Assembly: GCF_014646755.1 (NCBI RefSeq)
Contig: NZ_BMNW01000001.1
Coordinates: 762,039-826,038, forward strand
Source: Pseudomonas asuensis
GTDB lineage: Bacteria; Pseudomonadota; Gammaproteobacteria; Pseudomonadales; Pseudomonadaceae
Direction of reading: 5' to 3'
Length of the DNA stretch: 64,000 bases
Position numbers and translations under genes: made by a program. Positions 29,064 to 39,186 of this stretch are shown here, piece by piece. How positions within the stretch are numbered: the first letter of the stretch is position 1; every line of letters begins with the position of its first letter. The notes beneath the pieces were generated by a model, which searched no databases, was not told the DNA's origin, and saw only the letters and a program-made list of their open reading frames with translations.

Positions 29064-31019
29064 TTACCTGCCACGCAGGAATAATTTATCCAAATCATCA
29101 AGCCCCATCTGCGTCCATGTGGGGCGACCATGATTGCATTGACCGCTGCGCTCGGTGATCTCCATATCTCGTAGCAAAGCGTTCATTTCAGGCACTGTCA
29201 AACGCCGGTTGGCTCTGACAGAACCGTGGCAGGCCATAGTCCCCAGGAGCTCGTTAATATGGGCCTGGATACGATCGCTCGTACCATACTCTAGAAGATC
29301 AGTCAGAACGTCCCGAACCAGGTCTCCCGCTTCGGCCTGCTTTAGCAGCGCAGGTATTTGCCGGATAGCCAGCGTTTCCGGCCCCAGGCGCTGTAGCTCA
29401 AACCCCAGCTTGGAGAACCATTGGCTGTTCTCTTCAGCACAATCAGCCTCCCGCTCGCTAACTGCCAGTGACTCAGGCACCAGGAGTGGCTGTCCACGCA
29501 AACCTTCGCTGGCCATGGCAACCTTGAGGCGCTCATAAGTGATACGTTCGTGAGCGGCATGCATGTCGACCAGCACAAGGCCATAGGCATTTTCCGCCAG
29601 GATATAAATCCCCTTGAGCTGAGCCAAGGCGTAACCCAACGGGGGAATATCGCCCTGACTTTCCGGCAAGGCGGCCGATGCAGCACCTGCGCTACCCGTT
29701 GCAGAAGGCAGCGGCGCAAAGAACGTTTGGTAGGCCCCCTGCAATTCAGCCACATTTTGCGTGGGATATGCTGGCTTAGGTGAATAGCTGGAGCCCCCAT
29801 AGCTGCCAGAGCCGTTACTGGCAGGCGGGCGTGGTTCTGCTTCCGGCATAGCTGGTTCTGAAGCATAGGTAGCAGGTGCCGACTGATTACTTTCCAGCGT
29901 ATGCGCCGCCAGGCTCATCTCACCTTGAGGCCCAAACTCCCCTGCGGCAGAACCGGCAATACGTGGTGGTACGGTAACGGCTGCCGGTGCCGTGACCTGA
30001 TCATCTGGACGCACATCTGCAAGCGCACGGTGCAAGGTGCCATACAGGAAGTCATGCACCATCCGGGTATCCCGGAAGCGAACCTCATGCTTGGTAGGGT
30101 GCACGTTCACGTCTACTACGCCCGGATCAAGCTCAAGAAATAGCACAAACGCGGGATGACGCCCATTGTAGAGCACATCGCGATAGGCTTGCCGGATGGC
30201 ATGTGCAACGAGCTTGTCACGCACCATGCGACCATTTACATAAAAGTACTGTAAGTCCGCCTGGCTGCGAGAGAACGTAGGCATGCCTACCCAGCCCCAC
30301 AGTCGCAGCTCGCCTCTCTCATTTTGGATGGGCAGGGCCTGTTCTAGAAAATTTGGGCCGCAGACGGCTGCAACACGACGGGCCTGGGTAATATCGTCTG
30401 TCGCCTCGCGCAGCGCCAGAATACTTTTGCCGTTATGGCGGAGATTGAACCCCACATCGAAACGGGCCAACGCCAAGCGCTTGATAACTTCCTGCAAATG
30501 GTCGAACTCGGTCTTTTCTGCACGCAGAAACTTGCGGCGCGCTGGCGTGTTGAAGAAAAGATCGCGAACCTCGACCGTAGTACCTTGAGGATGTGCGGCT
30601 GGTTTGACCGTCGAATGCATTTCGCGGCCCTCGGTCTCGACCTGCCACGCCTGATCAGCGTCCTGGTGCCGCGACGTGAGCGTGAGACGTGAGACAGAAC
30701 TGATCGACGCCAGCGCCTCGCCTCGAAAGCCCAGGCTGACAACATGCTCAAGCTCATCGAGGTTATAAATTTTGCTAGTGGCATGACGCTCCAGCGCCAG
30801 CGCTAAATCATCAGGAGGGATACCACTACCATCATCCCTGATTCGCAGTAACTTGACGCCGCCCTGCTCGACATCAATGTCGATACGGCGCGCGCCGGCA
30901 TCAAGGCTGTTTTCCAACAGCTCCTTGGCTACCGAGGCTGGGCGCTCAACCACCTCGCCGGCGGCAATCTGGTTGGCCAGACGTGGGCTGAGAAGTTGAA
31001 TACGACGAAGTTCAGTCAT
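29064..31019 (-). CDS. mutL: DNA mismatch repair protein MutL
   Basis: MutL links MutS mismatch recognition to strand processing. The 651-residue protein has the GHKL ATPase motifs '[11 protein letters not shown]', 'RDDGSGIP' and '[10 protein letters not shown]', a Pro/Ser-rich linker (about 340-450) and a C-terminal dimerisation domain. That domain contains '[12 protein letters not shown]', which fits the metal-binding endonuclease motif D-x-H-A-x2-E-x4-E seen in MutL proteins of bacteria without MutH. The start is placed at the ATG 31019 beginning [12 protein letters not shown]; a 15-codon extension exists but is unlikely. Confidence 0.96.
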   Translation of the reverse strand: MTELRRIQLLSPRLANQIAAGEVVERPASVAKELLENSLDAGARRIDIDVEQGGVKLLRIRDDGSGIPPDDLALALERHATSKIYNLDELEHVVSLGFRGEALASISSVSRLTLTSRHQDADQAWQVETEGREMHSTVKPAAHPQGTTVEVRDLFFNTPARRKFLRAEKTEFDHLQEVIKRLALARFDVGFNLRHNGKSILALREATDDITQARRVAAVCGPNFLEQALPIQNERGELRLWGWVGMPTFSRSQADLQYFYVNGRMVRDKLVAHAIRQAYRDVLYNGRHPAFVLFLELDPGVVDVNVHPTKHEVRFRDTRMVHDFLYGTLHRALADVRPDDQVTAPAAVTVPPRIAGSAAGEFGPQGEMSLAAHTLESNQSAPATYASEPAMPEAEPRPPASNGSGSYGGSSYSPKPAYPTQNVAELQGAYQTFFAPLPSATGSAGAASAALPESQGDIPPLGYALAQLKGIYILAENAYGLVLVDMHAAHERITYERLKVAMASEGLRGQPLLVPESLAVSEREADCAEENSQWFSKLGFELQRLGPETLAIRQIPALLKQAEAGDLVRDVLTDLLEYGTSDRIQAHINELLGTMACHGSVRANRRLTVPEMNALLRDMEITERSGQCNHGRPTWTQMGLDDLDKLFLRGR

Positions 31020-31141
31020 GGAATTAGCCAGGCTGGTCTGTGATCGGGTGAACAGTACTGCCAAAACAGAAGCGGCCGCACTGCCTAAGGCAATGGCAGC
31101 CGGCCGTTATCGAACAGTTGTGATGTAGGCATCGCGCTATG

Positions 31142-32425
31142 TTAGCGCGAGCCGGTCGCCACTTGTTGGGCTTTTTGGTCCCGTAGCCAAGCCAGGTAGG
31201 TACCCGGTGGCGGGCTCTTCTGGAAGTATGTAGAGATACCACTGCGGATCTGCCGTGCCAACAGCTCCTGATGCGCAGCCGAAGCAAGCTTTATGGACTC
31301 ATTCGGATTTGAAATAAAGCCGGTTTCGATCAGGATCGAAGGAATATCCGGAGATTTCAACACCACGAAGGCGGCCTGCTCCACGCGATTGTGCAGGAGC
31401 TTGGTTTGCTGCCCTACGTTGGTCAGCACCTTCTGCCCAACATCCAGACTCGACGACATCGTAGACGTCATGGACAGGTCCAGCAAAACGCCAGCAAGCA
31501 TTTGATCCTTATTATCCAGAGCACTGCCTACCCCACCAATAAGGTCGGAGCTGTTTTCCGTATCCGCCAGCCAGCGTGCTGTCTCGGAAGTGGCTCCTCG
31601 CTGAGAAAGCGCAAATACCGATACGCCTGAAGCGGTACGGTTGGGCGCAGCGTCGGCATGGATAGATACGAACAGATCAGCACCTTTCTTACGCGCAATC
31701 TCCGTACGCTTGCGCAACGGGATGTAGTAATCGCCTGTACGGGTTAGTTCGGCTTTGAAGCCCTTCATGCTGTTGATCTGTGCCTGCAGCTTTCGCCCAA
31801 TGGCCAGCGTGATGTTCTTTTCATACAGGCCGCCACCCTTGGCGATTGCGCCGGGGTCTTCGCCGCCATGGCCAGGATCGATAACCACAATGATGTCGCG
31901 CTTGCCCGAAGGCCCGACTGGCACGGTCATCTTGGGTTGAACAGGCGTTACTGGCGCAGACGGCTTACCTGGCGTAGGCGTGGCCGGTATATCAGAGGAG
32001 AGGTCCGCTCCCTGATCAAACAGGTCGACTACCAAGCGATTACCGTACTGCTGGTTAGGGGCCAACGTGAAGCTTTTCGGCGTAACCTGCTGGGATACAT
32101 CCAGGACTACGCGCAGCTCATCGGCTGATCGCTGAGCTGAACGCAGTCCGGTAATGGGCGTACCTTTCAAACGGGCCTCATTGAGCTTGGTAGCCAGCTT
32201 AGCTCCACTAACATCAATGACGATCCGGTTAGGCGATGTCAGCGTAAAGACATTGGCCTTGACTGGCCCTGACAAGTCGAATACCAGGCGCGTATTGTCC
32301 GGCGCACGCCAGACACGCATGTCTTTGACATCTGACGCCGCCCACACCTGGCTGGCCAGACAACACAACATGACTCCTAACGCTGCCCATCCCAGGCGTA
32401 CACGCTTCCCCCAACCCATCTGCAT
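31142..32425 (-). CDS. amiB: N-acetylmuramoyl-L-alanine amidase AmiB (AMIN + amidase_3)
   Basis: AmiB cleaves the peptide from septal peptidoglycan during daughter-cell separation. The 427-residue precursor has a signal peptide ending near VWAASD, an AMIN domain (about 30-130), a Pro/Ala linker and the zinc amidase domain. Zinc/catalytic residues are in 'VVIDPGHGGEDPGA', 'YEKNITLA', 'FVSIHADAAPN' and 'SILIETGFISN'. An autoinhibitory segment between these is expected in the EnvC/NlpD-regulated class. The C-terminus ends soon after the amidase fold, with no LysM repeat visible. The ATG at 32425 follows AGGAG and overlaps the tsaE stop by one base. Confidence 0.95.
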   Translation of the reverse strand: MQMGWGKRVRLGWAALGVMLCCLASQVWAASDVKDMRVWRAPDNTRLVFDLSGPVKANVFTLTSPNRIVIDVSGAKLATKLNEARLKGTPITGLRSAQRSADELRVVLDVSQQVTPKSFTLAPNQQYGNRLVVDLFDQGADLSSDIPATPTPGKPSAPVTPVQPKMTVPVGPSGKRDIIVVIDPGHGGEDPGAIAKGGGLYEKNITLAIGRKLQAQINSMKGFKAELTRTGDYYIPLRKRTEIARKKGADLFVSIHADAAPNRTASGVSVFALSQRGATSETARWLADTENSSDLIGGVGSALDNKDQMLAGVLLDLSMTSTMSSSLDVGQKVLTNVGQQTKLLHNRVEQAAFVVLKSPDIPSILIETGFISNPNESIKLASAAHQELLARQIRSGISTYFQKSPPPGTYLAWLRDQKAQQVATGSR

Positions 32426-32913
32426 CAAACTCCTGTAGATAGGGCGGCACGCCAGGCCTCACCATGTGAGCCTTGAAAGACCAACTGCAAATTACGGCCG
32501 CCCGCATGCGGTGTAATGGTAATGTCCAGGTCTGGCTTTGGCAAAAGTCCAACGCCCCGCTCGGGCCACTCGATCAGACAAAGGGCATCGCCAGTAAAGT
32601 AATCCCGGATACCCATGAACTCGAGCTCCTCAGGGTCCGCCAGACGATACAGGTCGAAATGGTAAACGCGGACCTCACCTATCTCGTAAGGCTCGACCAG
32701 CGTAAAGGTGGGACTTTTGACTGCGCCGGTATGCCCTAGGCCACGCACGATACCTCGTGACAATGTAGTCTTGCCGGCCCCGAGGTCCCCATGGAGATAA
32801 AGTGTTCCACGGCCTTTGCTGGCTTGGGCAATGGCTTTCCCCAAGGCTGTCATGGCGTTTTCATCGGGCGCGAACAGGGTTATCGTCTCGGACGAAGGCG
32901 TTACTGCAGACAT
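32425..32913 (-). CDS. tsaE: tRNA threonylcarbamoyladenosine biosynthesis ATPase TsaE
   Basis: TsaE is the small ATPase that drives turnover of the TsaB-TsaD complex making t6A37 on ANN-decoding tRNAs. The 162-residue protein has the P-loop 'GDLGAGKTTL', the switch region 'VKSPTFTLVEPYE' and 'HFDLYRLADPEELEFMG'. Its stop overlaps the amiB start by one base, and its start overlaps the end of nnrD by 13 bases, so the three genes are translationally linked. Confidence 0.96.
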   Translation of the reverse strand: MSAVTPSSETITLFAPDENAMTALGKAIAQASKGRGTLYLHGDLGAGKTTLSRGIVRGLGHTGAVKSPTFTLVEPYEIGEVRVYHFDLYRLADPEELEFMGIRDYFTGDALCLIEWPERGVGLLPKPDLDITITPHAGGRNLQLVFQGSHGEAWRAALSTGV

Positions 32914-34388
32914 GGATTGTAACTCTCTAAAAGCTGACGAACGGTATCAGGTAAATCACTGGCAGCCAGCCCGCGGCCATGCTGCCCCAACAGCTCTCCG
33001 GCGCGGCCATGTAGCCAGGCACCCAGGCAGGCGGCATCAAAGGCTGAAAGGTGTTGTGCAAGAAGGGCTGCAATAATGCCTGTGAGAACATCACCCGCGC
33101 CACCGGTAGACATCGTAGGGTGACCGCGCCCACACAGAGCCATGCGGCCATCCGGGGCAGCGATCAGTGTCCCAAGCCCCTTGAGCAGAACGACAGCACC
33201 ATAATGCTCTGCAAGCTTTCTGGCAGCCGCTGGCCGCCGACTCTGTATCGTCGCGATATCGCTACGTAGCAGACGCGCAGCTTCCCCAGGGTGCGGAGTC
33301 ATGATCCATTCTCCCCTGGGTTTGCTAACCGCCTGACTGGCCAGCAGATTGAGCGCGTCAGCATCCCATACCTGCGGTACATCCCGTGACGCCGCCACAC
33401 TGATCATACAGCGACTCCAGGCACCCTGCCCTAAGCCGGGCCCTACAGCCAAGATATCAGCCTTTTCCGCCAGGGCAACTACCTTGCCAGCGGATTCGAC
33501 GCCTGCCACCATCACCTCAGGTCGACGCGCCAGTACGGGCGCCACGTTGGAGGGTCGCGTGGCTAGGGAAATCATACCTGCGCCACAGCGCAGCGCTGCC
33601 TCGGAGGTCATGAGTGCAGCACCTCCTGTACCTTCATCTCCTCCGATTATCAGTACATGGCCGAAATTTCCCTTGTGCGAACTGCGCTTGCGAGGTGCCA
33701 GCTTGGGCAAATTTCGTGGGGCCAGCCGTTGTGCCATAGCATCGGCTGGGTTCTGCGGCTCCTCCACCAAGGCCGCAAACTCAATGTCACCGCAATAGTC
33801 GGGTCCATTACCCGTCAATAGGCCAAGCTTGAGCCCGATAAAGGTGACGGTAAGATTGGCCTTGACGGCCTGATCTTTTACAAAGCCCGTGTCGGCATTA
33901 AGCCCTGATGGGATATCGACGGCCAGTACCGGAAGAGTACAGTTATTGATCTGCTCGATGGCTTTGCCGTAGGGCTCGCGCAATTCACCAGAAAATCCCG
34001 TACCCAGTAGAGCATCTACTACAACGCCTGTCAGTTTGACGCCTGCTTGCCAGGGCTGAGGGTTGATGCCGACGCCCTTTGCCTCCATGTAGGCTTTAGC
34101 CGCATCGCCTTCGAGCTTTTCAGGGTCGCTCAGGTAATACACGTTTACAGGCCAGCCACCCCGCTGGGCTAGCGAGGCGATTAAATAACCATCTCCACCA
34201 TTGTTGCCGCCTCCGGCAAATACGGTCAGCGCACCAGCATCAGGCCAGCGTTGCCGCAGGCATCGCCAGGCGGCTCGTGCAGCACGGTGCATCAGCTCGA
34301 AACCGGATGTACCCGACTCGATCAGGCGGGCGTCGAGCGCTCGGACTTGCGCAGCGCTATAGAGGGAAAGCGGCAGTTCGTCGTGCAT
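32901..34388 (-). CDS. nnrD: Bifunctional NAD(P)H-hydrate epimerase / ADP-dependent NAD(P)H-hydrate dehydratase
   Basis: This enzyme repairs damaged NAD(P)H hydrates. The 495-residue product fuses the YjeF N-terminal epimerase domain ('VFAGGGNNGGDGYLIA', 'DALLGTGFSGELREP') to the C-terminal ribokinase-like dehydratase ('IGGDEGTGGAALM', 'MTPHPGEAARLL', 'GHPTMSTGGAGDVLTGI'). The start is set at the ATG 34388, since the longer frame begins with TTG. It is the first gene of the minus-strand superoperon and diverges from queG. Confidence 0.95.
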   Translation of the reverse strand: MHDELPLSLYSAAQVRALDARLIESGTSGFELMHRAARAAWRCLRQRWPDAGALTVFAGGGNNGGDGYLIASLAQRGGWPVNVYYLSDPEKLEGDAAKAYMEAKGVGINPQPWQAGVKLTGVVVDALLGTGFSGELREPYGKAIEQINNCTLPVLAVDIPSGLNADTGFVKDQAVKANLTVTFIGLKLGLLTGNGPDYCGDIEFAALVEEPQNPADAMAQRLAPRNLPKLAPRKRSSHKGNFGHVLIIGGDEGTGGAALMTSEAALRCGAGMISLATRPSNVAPVLARRPEVMVAGVESAGKVVALAEKADILAVGPGLGQGAWSRCMISVAASRDVPQVWDADALNLLASQAVSKPRGEWIMTPHPGEAARLLRSDIATIQSRRPAAARKLAEHYGAVVLLKGLGTLIAAPDGRMALCGRGHPTMSTGGAGDVLTGIIAALLAQHLSAFDAACLGAWLHGRAGELLGQHGRGLAASDLPDTVRQLLESYNPCLQ

Positions 34389-34446
34389 GCGATACCAAGC
34401 TCCAAGGTCTGGCAAAATAGGTTCTCATCAGTAACTTAAACACGTC

Positions 34447-35511
34447 ATGTCTTCTTACGCACTCGATCTCGATACGCTAGCAGCCTCCATCAAGGAATGG
34501 GGCCGTGAGCTGGGCTTTCAACAGACCGGCATCACCGGTGTGGCACTGGGTGAGCATGAGGCGTACCTCGAGCGCTGGCTTGCCGAGGGTTACCATGGCG
34601 AGATGGACTATATGGCCGCACACGGCCAAAAACGTTCGCGCCCGGACGAGCTGGTCCCCGGCACACTGCGGATCGTTTCGCTCCGTATGGATTATTTGCC
34701 AGGCGATACAGACATGGCAAAACGTTTAGCAGATCCAACGCACGCGTATGTCTCCCGCTATGCCCTGGGACGCGACTACCACAAGCTGATCCGCAAGCGG
34801 CTGCAACAATTAGCCGAGCGCATTCAGTCCACAATTGGCCCGTTCGGTTATCGTGCCTTCGTAGACAGCGCACCAGTGCTTGAAAAAGCCCTGGCGGAAA
34901 AGGCGGGCCTTGGCTGGATTGGCAAAAACACGCTAGTGCTCAATCGCAAAGCTGGCAGCTACTTTTTCCTGGGTGAACTGTTCACCGACCTGCCCTTGCC
35001 TGTTGACGAACCTCACCCCAGCAACCACTGCGGCCGCTGCAGTGCCTGCATGGCTATCTGTCCAACGCAGGCCTTTGTTGCGCCATACGTGTTGGATGCG
35101 CGGCGCTGCATTTCTTACCTGACCATCGAACTCAAGGGCCCGATTCCCGAGGAGCTACGGCCTCTAGTCGGCAACCGTGTCTTTGGTTGTGACGACTGCC
35201 AGATTGTCTGCCCCTGGAATCGATTCGCCAAGCCGACTGCACAGCCGGACTTTCAGCCGCGGCATAACCTGGACAACAGCGACTTGGTTACGCTCTTTCG
35301 CTGGACTGAAGAAGAATTCCTAAGCCGTACGGAGGGCTCGCCCTTGCGCCGAGCAGGCTATGAACGCTGGCTGCGCAACCTGGCTGTGGCCTTAGGCAAT
35401 GCTCCCACAAGCATTCCGGTGATCGAGGCATTGAAGGCACACCAGCAACACCCATCTCCGCTTGTGCGCGAGCACGTGGAATGGGCGTTGGGGCGCCATG
35501 CTAGCGTTTAG
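34447..35511 (+). CDS. queG: Epoxyqueuosine reductase QueG
   Basis: QueG is the cobalamin- and Fe-S-dependent enzyme for the last step of queuosine synthesis on tRNA. The 354-residue protein has an N-terminal cobalamin-binding half and two [4Fe-4S] motifs, '[16 protein letters not shown]' and '[13 protein letters not shown]'. A HEAT-like helical end follows ('[13 protein letters not shown]'). It diverges from nnrD with only 58 bp between start codons. Its TAG overlaps the stop of the convergent orn gene by three to four bases. Confidence 0.96.
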   Translation: MSSYALDLDTLAASIKEWGRELGFQQTGITGVALGEHEAYLERWLAEGYHGEMDYMAAHGQKRSRPDELVPGTLRIVSLRMDYLPGDTDMAKRLADPTHAYVSRYALGRDYHKLIRKRLQQLAERIQSTIGPFGYRAFVDSAPVLEKALAEKAGLGWIGKNTLVLNRKAGSYFFLGELFTDLPLPVDEPHPSNHCGRCSACMAICPTQAFVAPYVLDARRCISYLTIELKGPIPEELRPLVGNRVFGCDDCQIVCPWNRFAKPTAQPDFQPRHNLDNSDLVTLFRWTEEEFLSRTEGSPLRRAGYERWLRNLAVALGNAPTSIPVIEALKAHQQHPSPLVREHVEWALGRHASV

Positions 35512-36050
35512 ACTTTGATGAAATGCTCGCGGTAGTAGCGCAGCTCTTCAATGGAGTCACGGATATCGTCCAGTGCCAGGTGGCTACCGGTCTTCTTCAC
35601 CCCATCACGTACATGGGGCGCCCAACGCGCCGCCAGCTCTTTCAGGGTAGAAACGTCCAGATTCCGATAGTGGAAATAGGCTTCCAGCTGCGGCATATGG
35701 CGATAGAGAAAACGACGATCCTGGCAGATACTGTTGCCGCAAATAGGCGACTTACGCACCGGGACCCACTGCTCAAGAAAAGCCAGCGTTTGGCGCTCGG
35801 CCTCTGCCATGCTGATGGTGCTCTCACGAACCCGCTGGGTCAGACCTGACTGGCCATGCTGGCGGGTGTTCCACTCATCCATGCCGTTCAGAATCTCGTC
35901 CGGCTGATGAATCGCGATGACCGGACCTTCGGCCAACGTGTTCAGCTCGCTGTCTGTCACAATGGTAGCCATTTCAATGATCACATCGTTATCCGGATCC
36001 AGGCCGGTCATTTCGAGGTCGATCCAGATCAGGTTCTGGTCATTCTGCAT
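35508..36050 (-). CDS. orn: Oligoribonuclease
   Basis: Orn degrades 2-5 nt RNA fragments. In Pseudomonas it also clears pGpG, the breakdown product of c-di-GMP. The 180-residue DEDDh exonuclease begins '[19 protein letters not shown]', which carries the first Asp/Glu pair, and has '[16 protein letters not shown]' and the C-terminal '[18 protein letters not shown]' with the catalytic His and Asp. The start at 36050 follows AAGGAG. The open frame upstream of it is not coding. It links functionally to fimX and the PilZ-like gene through c-di-GMP turnover. Confidence 0.97.
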   Translation of the reverse strand: MQNDQNLIWIDLEMTGLDPDNDVIIEMATIVTDSELNTLAEGPVIAIHQPDEILNGMDEWNTRQHGQSGLTQRVRESTISMAEAERQTLAFLEQWVPVRKSPICGNSICQDRRFLYRHMPQLEAYFHYRNLDVSTLKELAARWAPHVRDGVKKTGSHLALDDIRDSIEELRYYREHFIKV

Positions 36051-36121
36051 GGCAATACTCCTTAAACAATGCAGGCAGTTTAGCGGAATAAATACAGGTC
36101 GGCTGGCCTGGAGCCATGCTG

Positions 36122-36892
36122 TCAACGTTGCCAGATGAGAATTTTTGACTGGCGCCAGTCGTTCAGTTCGATAACCTGACTGGGCGGCACGCCCGGAATC
36201 TCGAAGGTATTGCTGATAAGCAGCGCCCCCGGACGCAGCTCGGCCTGCGCTTTTTTCCACAGCTCAGGCATCGGGGCGGGAGAGAGAAAGCAGTAGACAA
36301 CATCGTATTCAGCCAGATCGACGTTCCATAGGCTTTGGTAGCGAATCCGGCAATTACGCCGAGGCAGGCAACGTAGCCAAGAGAGCAGAAAACTCATTGG
36401 TGCTGTCTCCACGCCTGTAAATCGACTTTGTGGATGCAGGCGCGAAAGATAGATGAGCGTTCCGGCCAGGCCGCTTCCCAGATCAATAAAGGAAAGCTCA
36501 TCCGATCGCCTTGCAAGTAACTCACTCAGTTTTTTCTGAGTGTCTTGCCCGGTCAGATAAAGCGGGACCCGTTCGGTCAGACTGTTCCAATTCAACAGTA
36601 GAATGACAAAGAACCCTACAAGAAAGACCCAGCCCGGCATCGTATAACCGGCAAAAGCAACCAATGCCGGCACAAAGGCCAGGTTGATGAACAGCCACCA
36701 GCGATGCAATCCCATCCAGTGCCCAAGCGCTGCTGCCATAATCCCTTGCAGACATGCTGCACCCATCAGCGGCGCCCGATAATGAGCCGTAACCAGAGCT
36801 ATCTGTAGAACAATCCAGGTGAGCAAAAGAGCCAGCACCTGTACCAGCAGTGCGAGAACAGCGGGATATCGGCGTTGCAAGGTATCGAGCAT
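36122..36892 (-). CDS. Membrane-anchored class I SAM-dependent methyltransferase
   Basis: A 256-residue protein whose first half holds about four hydrophobic membrane segments ('[21 protein letters not shown]', '[19 protein letters not shown]', '[15 protein letters not shown]'). The second half is a Rossmann methyltransferase domain with SAM motif I '[15 protein letters not shown]', a motif II-like 'FTGVET' and '[10 protein letters not shown]'. The substrate is unknown; protein-lysine methyltransferases of the FAM173 type have a similar build, which is only a hint. The start is the ATG at 36892; the longer frame uses TTG. It lies between orn and the divergent rsgA. Confidence 0.75.
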   Translation of the reverse strand: MLDTLQRRYPAVLALLVQVLALLLTWIVLQIALVTAHYRAPLMGAACLQGIMAAALGHWMGLHRWWLFINLAFVPALVAFAGYTMPGWVFLVGFFVILLLNWNSLTERVPLYLTGQDTQKKLSELLARRSDELSFIDLGSGLAGTLIYLSRLHPQSRFTGVETAPMSFLLSWLRCLPRRNCRIRYQSLWNVDLAEYDVVYCFLSPAPMPELWKKAQAELRPGALLISNTFEIPGVPPSQVIELNDWRQSKILIWQR

Positions 36893-37021
36893 GTGACCGG
36901 ATCGTGAATAGCTGATGATGCTATGCAGTCTAGCCAAGATCCGACCGCTGGACGATCTCTGCCCCGGCGAGCGAACCGCCTGTTAGACTTTATCTTTACT
37001 TCAGGTTTATCGAGCTACTTA

Positions 37022-38041
37022 ATGGCCAAACGCCACCTCACTCGCCGGCAAAGCTGGCGTATCGAAAAGATTCAGACCGAACGCGCGGCTCGCGCCGAGC
37101 GCCGGGAGTCCCGGTTGATCGAAGAGCTTGAGGGTGGCGACTTGGGCCCAGAGCTGACAGGCCGGATTATCGCCCACTTTGGCGTACAGGTAGACGTAGA
37201 AGGCGAAGACGGCCAGGCTCAACGTTGCCACTTGAGAGCGAATCTGCCGGTCCTGGTAACAGGAGACCGCGTCGTCTGGCGTGCAGGCAACCAGGGCATC
37301 GGCGTTATCGTTGCCCAATTGCCACGTACGTCTGAACTGTGCCGTCCTGATGCGCGTGGCATCTTGAAGCCGGTAGCCGCCAACGTTGATCGGCTGGTCA
37401 TCGTATTTGCGCCACTTCCTGAACCTCACAGCAACCTGATCGATCGTTATCTGGTGGCGGCCGAGCATGCCGGCATTCAGCCGATCCTGCTTTTGAATAA
37501 GGCCGACCTGATCGATGACAGCAATGCCGAGCGGATGGATAGCCTGCTGAGTATTTATAACAACCTGGGATATCCATTACTGGAAGTCTCAGCCTTGAAT
37601 GGCCTGAGCCTGGATAGGCTGAAAGAGACGCTGGATGGGCATATCAGTGTATTCGTAGGGCAATCCGGCGTAGGTAAATCATCTCTGGTCAATGCCCTGC
37701 TACCAGGTGTGGATACACGCGTCGGAGCACTGTCCGAGGTAACGGGTAAAGGGACTCACACAACAACTACGGCCCGTTTATTCCACTTCCCCGGTGGTGG
37801 TGATCTTATCGATTCACCCGGTATCCGTGAGTTCGGCCTGGGTCATGTAAGCCGGCACGATGTAGAGGCTGGTTTTATCGAGTTTGCCGATCTTATCGGG
37901 CATTGCCGCTTCCGCGACTGCAAGCACGACCGTGAACCAGGCTGCGCATTTCTAGCGGCACAGGAGGCTGGCCGAATTCATCCCCAGCGCATTGCCAGTT
38001 ATCGGCATATCATCGCCAGTCTGCCCGAACCTGAGTACTAG
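37022..38041 (+). CDS. rsgA: Small ribosomal subunit biogenesis GTPase RsgA
   Basis: RsgA checks late 30S maturation. The 339-residue protein starts '[18 protein letters not shown]', a basic region typical of the family. It has an OB-fold, the circularly permuted GTPase with 'LNKADLID' (G4) before '[15 protein letters not shown]' (G1) and '[10 protein letters not shown]' (G3), and a C-terminal zinc knuckle with Cys and His in '[15 protein letters not shown]'. A 33-codon in-frame extension upstream is not supported. Confidence 0.97.
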   Translation: MAKRHLTRRQSWRIEKIQTERAARAERRESRLIEELEGGDLGPELTGRIIAHFGVQVDVEGEDGQAQRCHLRANLPVLVTGDRVVWRAGNQGIGVIVAQLPRTSELCRPDARGILKPVAANVDRLVIVFAPLPEPHSNLIDRYLVAAEHAGIQPILLLNKADLIDDSNAERMDSLLSIYNNLGYPLLEVSALNGLSLDRLKETLDGHISVFVGQSGVGKSSLVNALLPGVDTRVGALSEVTGKGTHTTTTARLFHFPGGGDLIDSPGIREFGLGHVSRHDVEAGFIEFADLIGHCRFRDCKHDREPGCAFLAAQEAGRIHPQRIASYRHIIASLPEPEY

Positions 38042-38064
38042 GTCCGGGCAGGTAGCCTTTATCG

Positions 38065-39174
38065 TTACGGCTTGGGCGGTGGGCTCATTTGCAGGGCACC
38101 GTCGTCGAAGGCATTGATTTCCTTCTTCAGATCAATTCCCTTAAGCGGGTTGGCCAAGTTGCTCGTGGCCTTCACGCTGCCGGGCGCATCGGTCGAGGCG
38201 CCCTTATCGCTGCCAGCAGGGGCATTGCCTGGGGTTGCAGGCGGCTGATCCTCTGCTTTACCAGCATTATCACCTTCGATGGCCTTCTGAGCCTTCTTGG
38301 TCAGGACAACAATGTCGATACGGCGGTTGACCGGATCGAGCGGGTCCTTGCGGTCGAACAGCGCCGATGAGGCATAACCCACCACACGTGCTACCTGATC
38401 CTCAGGATAACTACCTGCTATCAGGGCCCGACGTGCTGCGTTGGCACGCGCCGCCGACAATTCCCAGTTACCGTAATAACCTTTTCCTACGAACGGCTTG
38501 GCATCGGTATGACCGCTCACACTGATCTTGTTTGGTACTTCCTTGATCGTATCCGCCATGGCCAGCAGGATATTCTCGAAGTACATTTTCAGCTCAGCGC
38601 TGCCTGAGTCAAACATTGGGCGGTTTTCCGCATCAACAATCTGAATACGCAGACCGTCCTGAGTGATTTCCAGCAGAATCTGATCCTTGAAGCGCTGCAA
38701 ATCCGGATTTTCGTTGATCTTGTTTTGCAATTCTTGCAGGAGCAGTTGCAGACGTTCCTTATCGATTTTCTCCGCAATGTTCTCAGCCTGTTCGGCATTT
38801 ATACCGCCTGCATCCGCAGGGCTGGGTTTAGTGGTCTGGTCGATCTGCTCTTCGTCTGAGCTATCAGGTGAATCCGGCGTTTGAGGATCATTTTCCATCG
38901 TCGGGTTCAGCGTCTGATTGGGGGACGCCGTTGGCGTACCACCCAGGTCGATTACATAAGGACTCCCACTTTCGGTAAACCCGATCGGGTCCTGAAAGTA
39001 ACCGGAAATGGCGATCCGCTGCTCGGGTGTGGTTGAAATCAACAGCCACATCACCAGGAAGAACGCCATCAGGGCCGTCATGAAGTCAGCGAAGGCGATT
39101 TTCCAGGCGCCGCCATGGTGCCCGCCCTCAATCTTCTTGACGCGCTTTACGATAATAGGCTGGTTGTTATCCAT
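38065..39174 (-). CDS. motB: Flagellar motor stator protein MotB
   Basis: MotB anchors the MotA-MotB proton channel to the cell wall. The 369-residue protein has one membrane helix carrying the proton-binding Asp30 ('AFADFMTALMAFFLVMWLL'), a plug/linker rich in Asp, Pro and Gln, and an OmpA-like peptidoglycan domain ('ISVSGHTDAKPFVG', 'LSAARANAARRALI'). The C-terminal 80 residues are Ala/Pro/Lys-rich and look disordered. It follows motA by 12 bp. Confidence 0.96.
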   Translation of the reverse strand: MDNNQPIIVKRVKKIEGGHHGGAWKIAFADFMTALMAFFLVMWLLISTTPEQRIAISGYFQDPIGFTESGSPYVIDLGGTPTASPNQTLNPTMENDPQTPDSPDSSDEEQIDQTTKPSPADAGGINAEQAENIAEKIDKERLQLLLQELQNKINENPDLQRFKDQILLEITQDGLRIQIVDAENRPMFDSGSAELKMYFENILLAMADTIKEVPNKISVSGHTDAKPFVGKGYYGNWELSAARANAARRALIAGSYPEDQVARVVGYASSALFDRKDPLDPVNRRIDIVVLTKKAQKAIEGDNAGKAEDQPPATPGNAPAGSDKGASTDAPGSVKATSNLANPLKGIDLKKEINAFDDGALQMSPPPKP

Positions 39175-39186
39175 GACGGCTTAACC

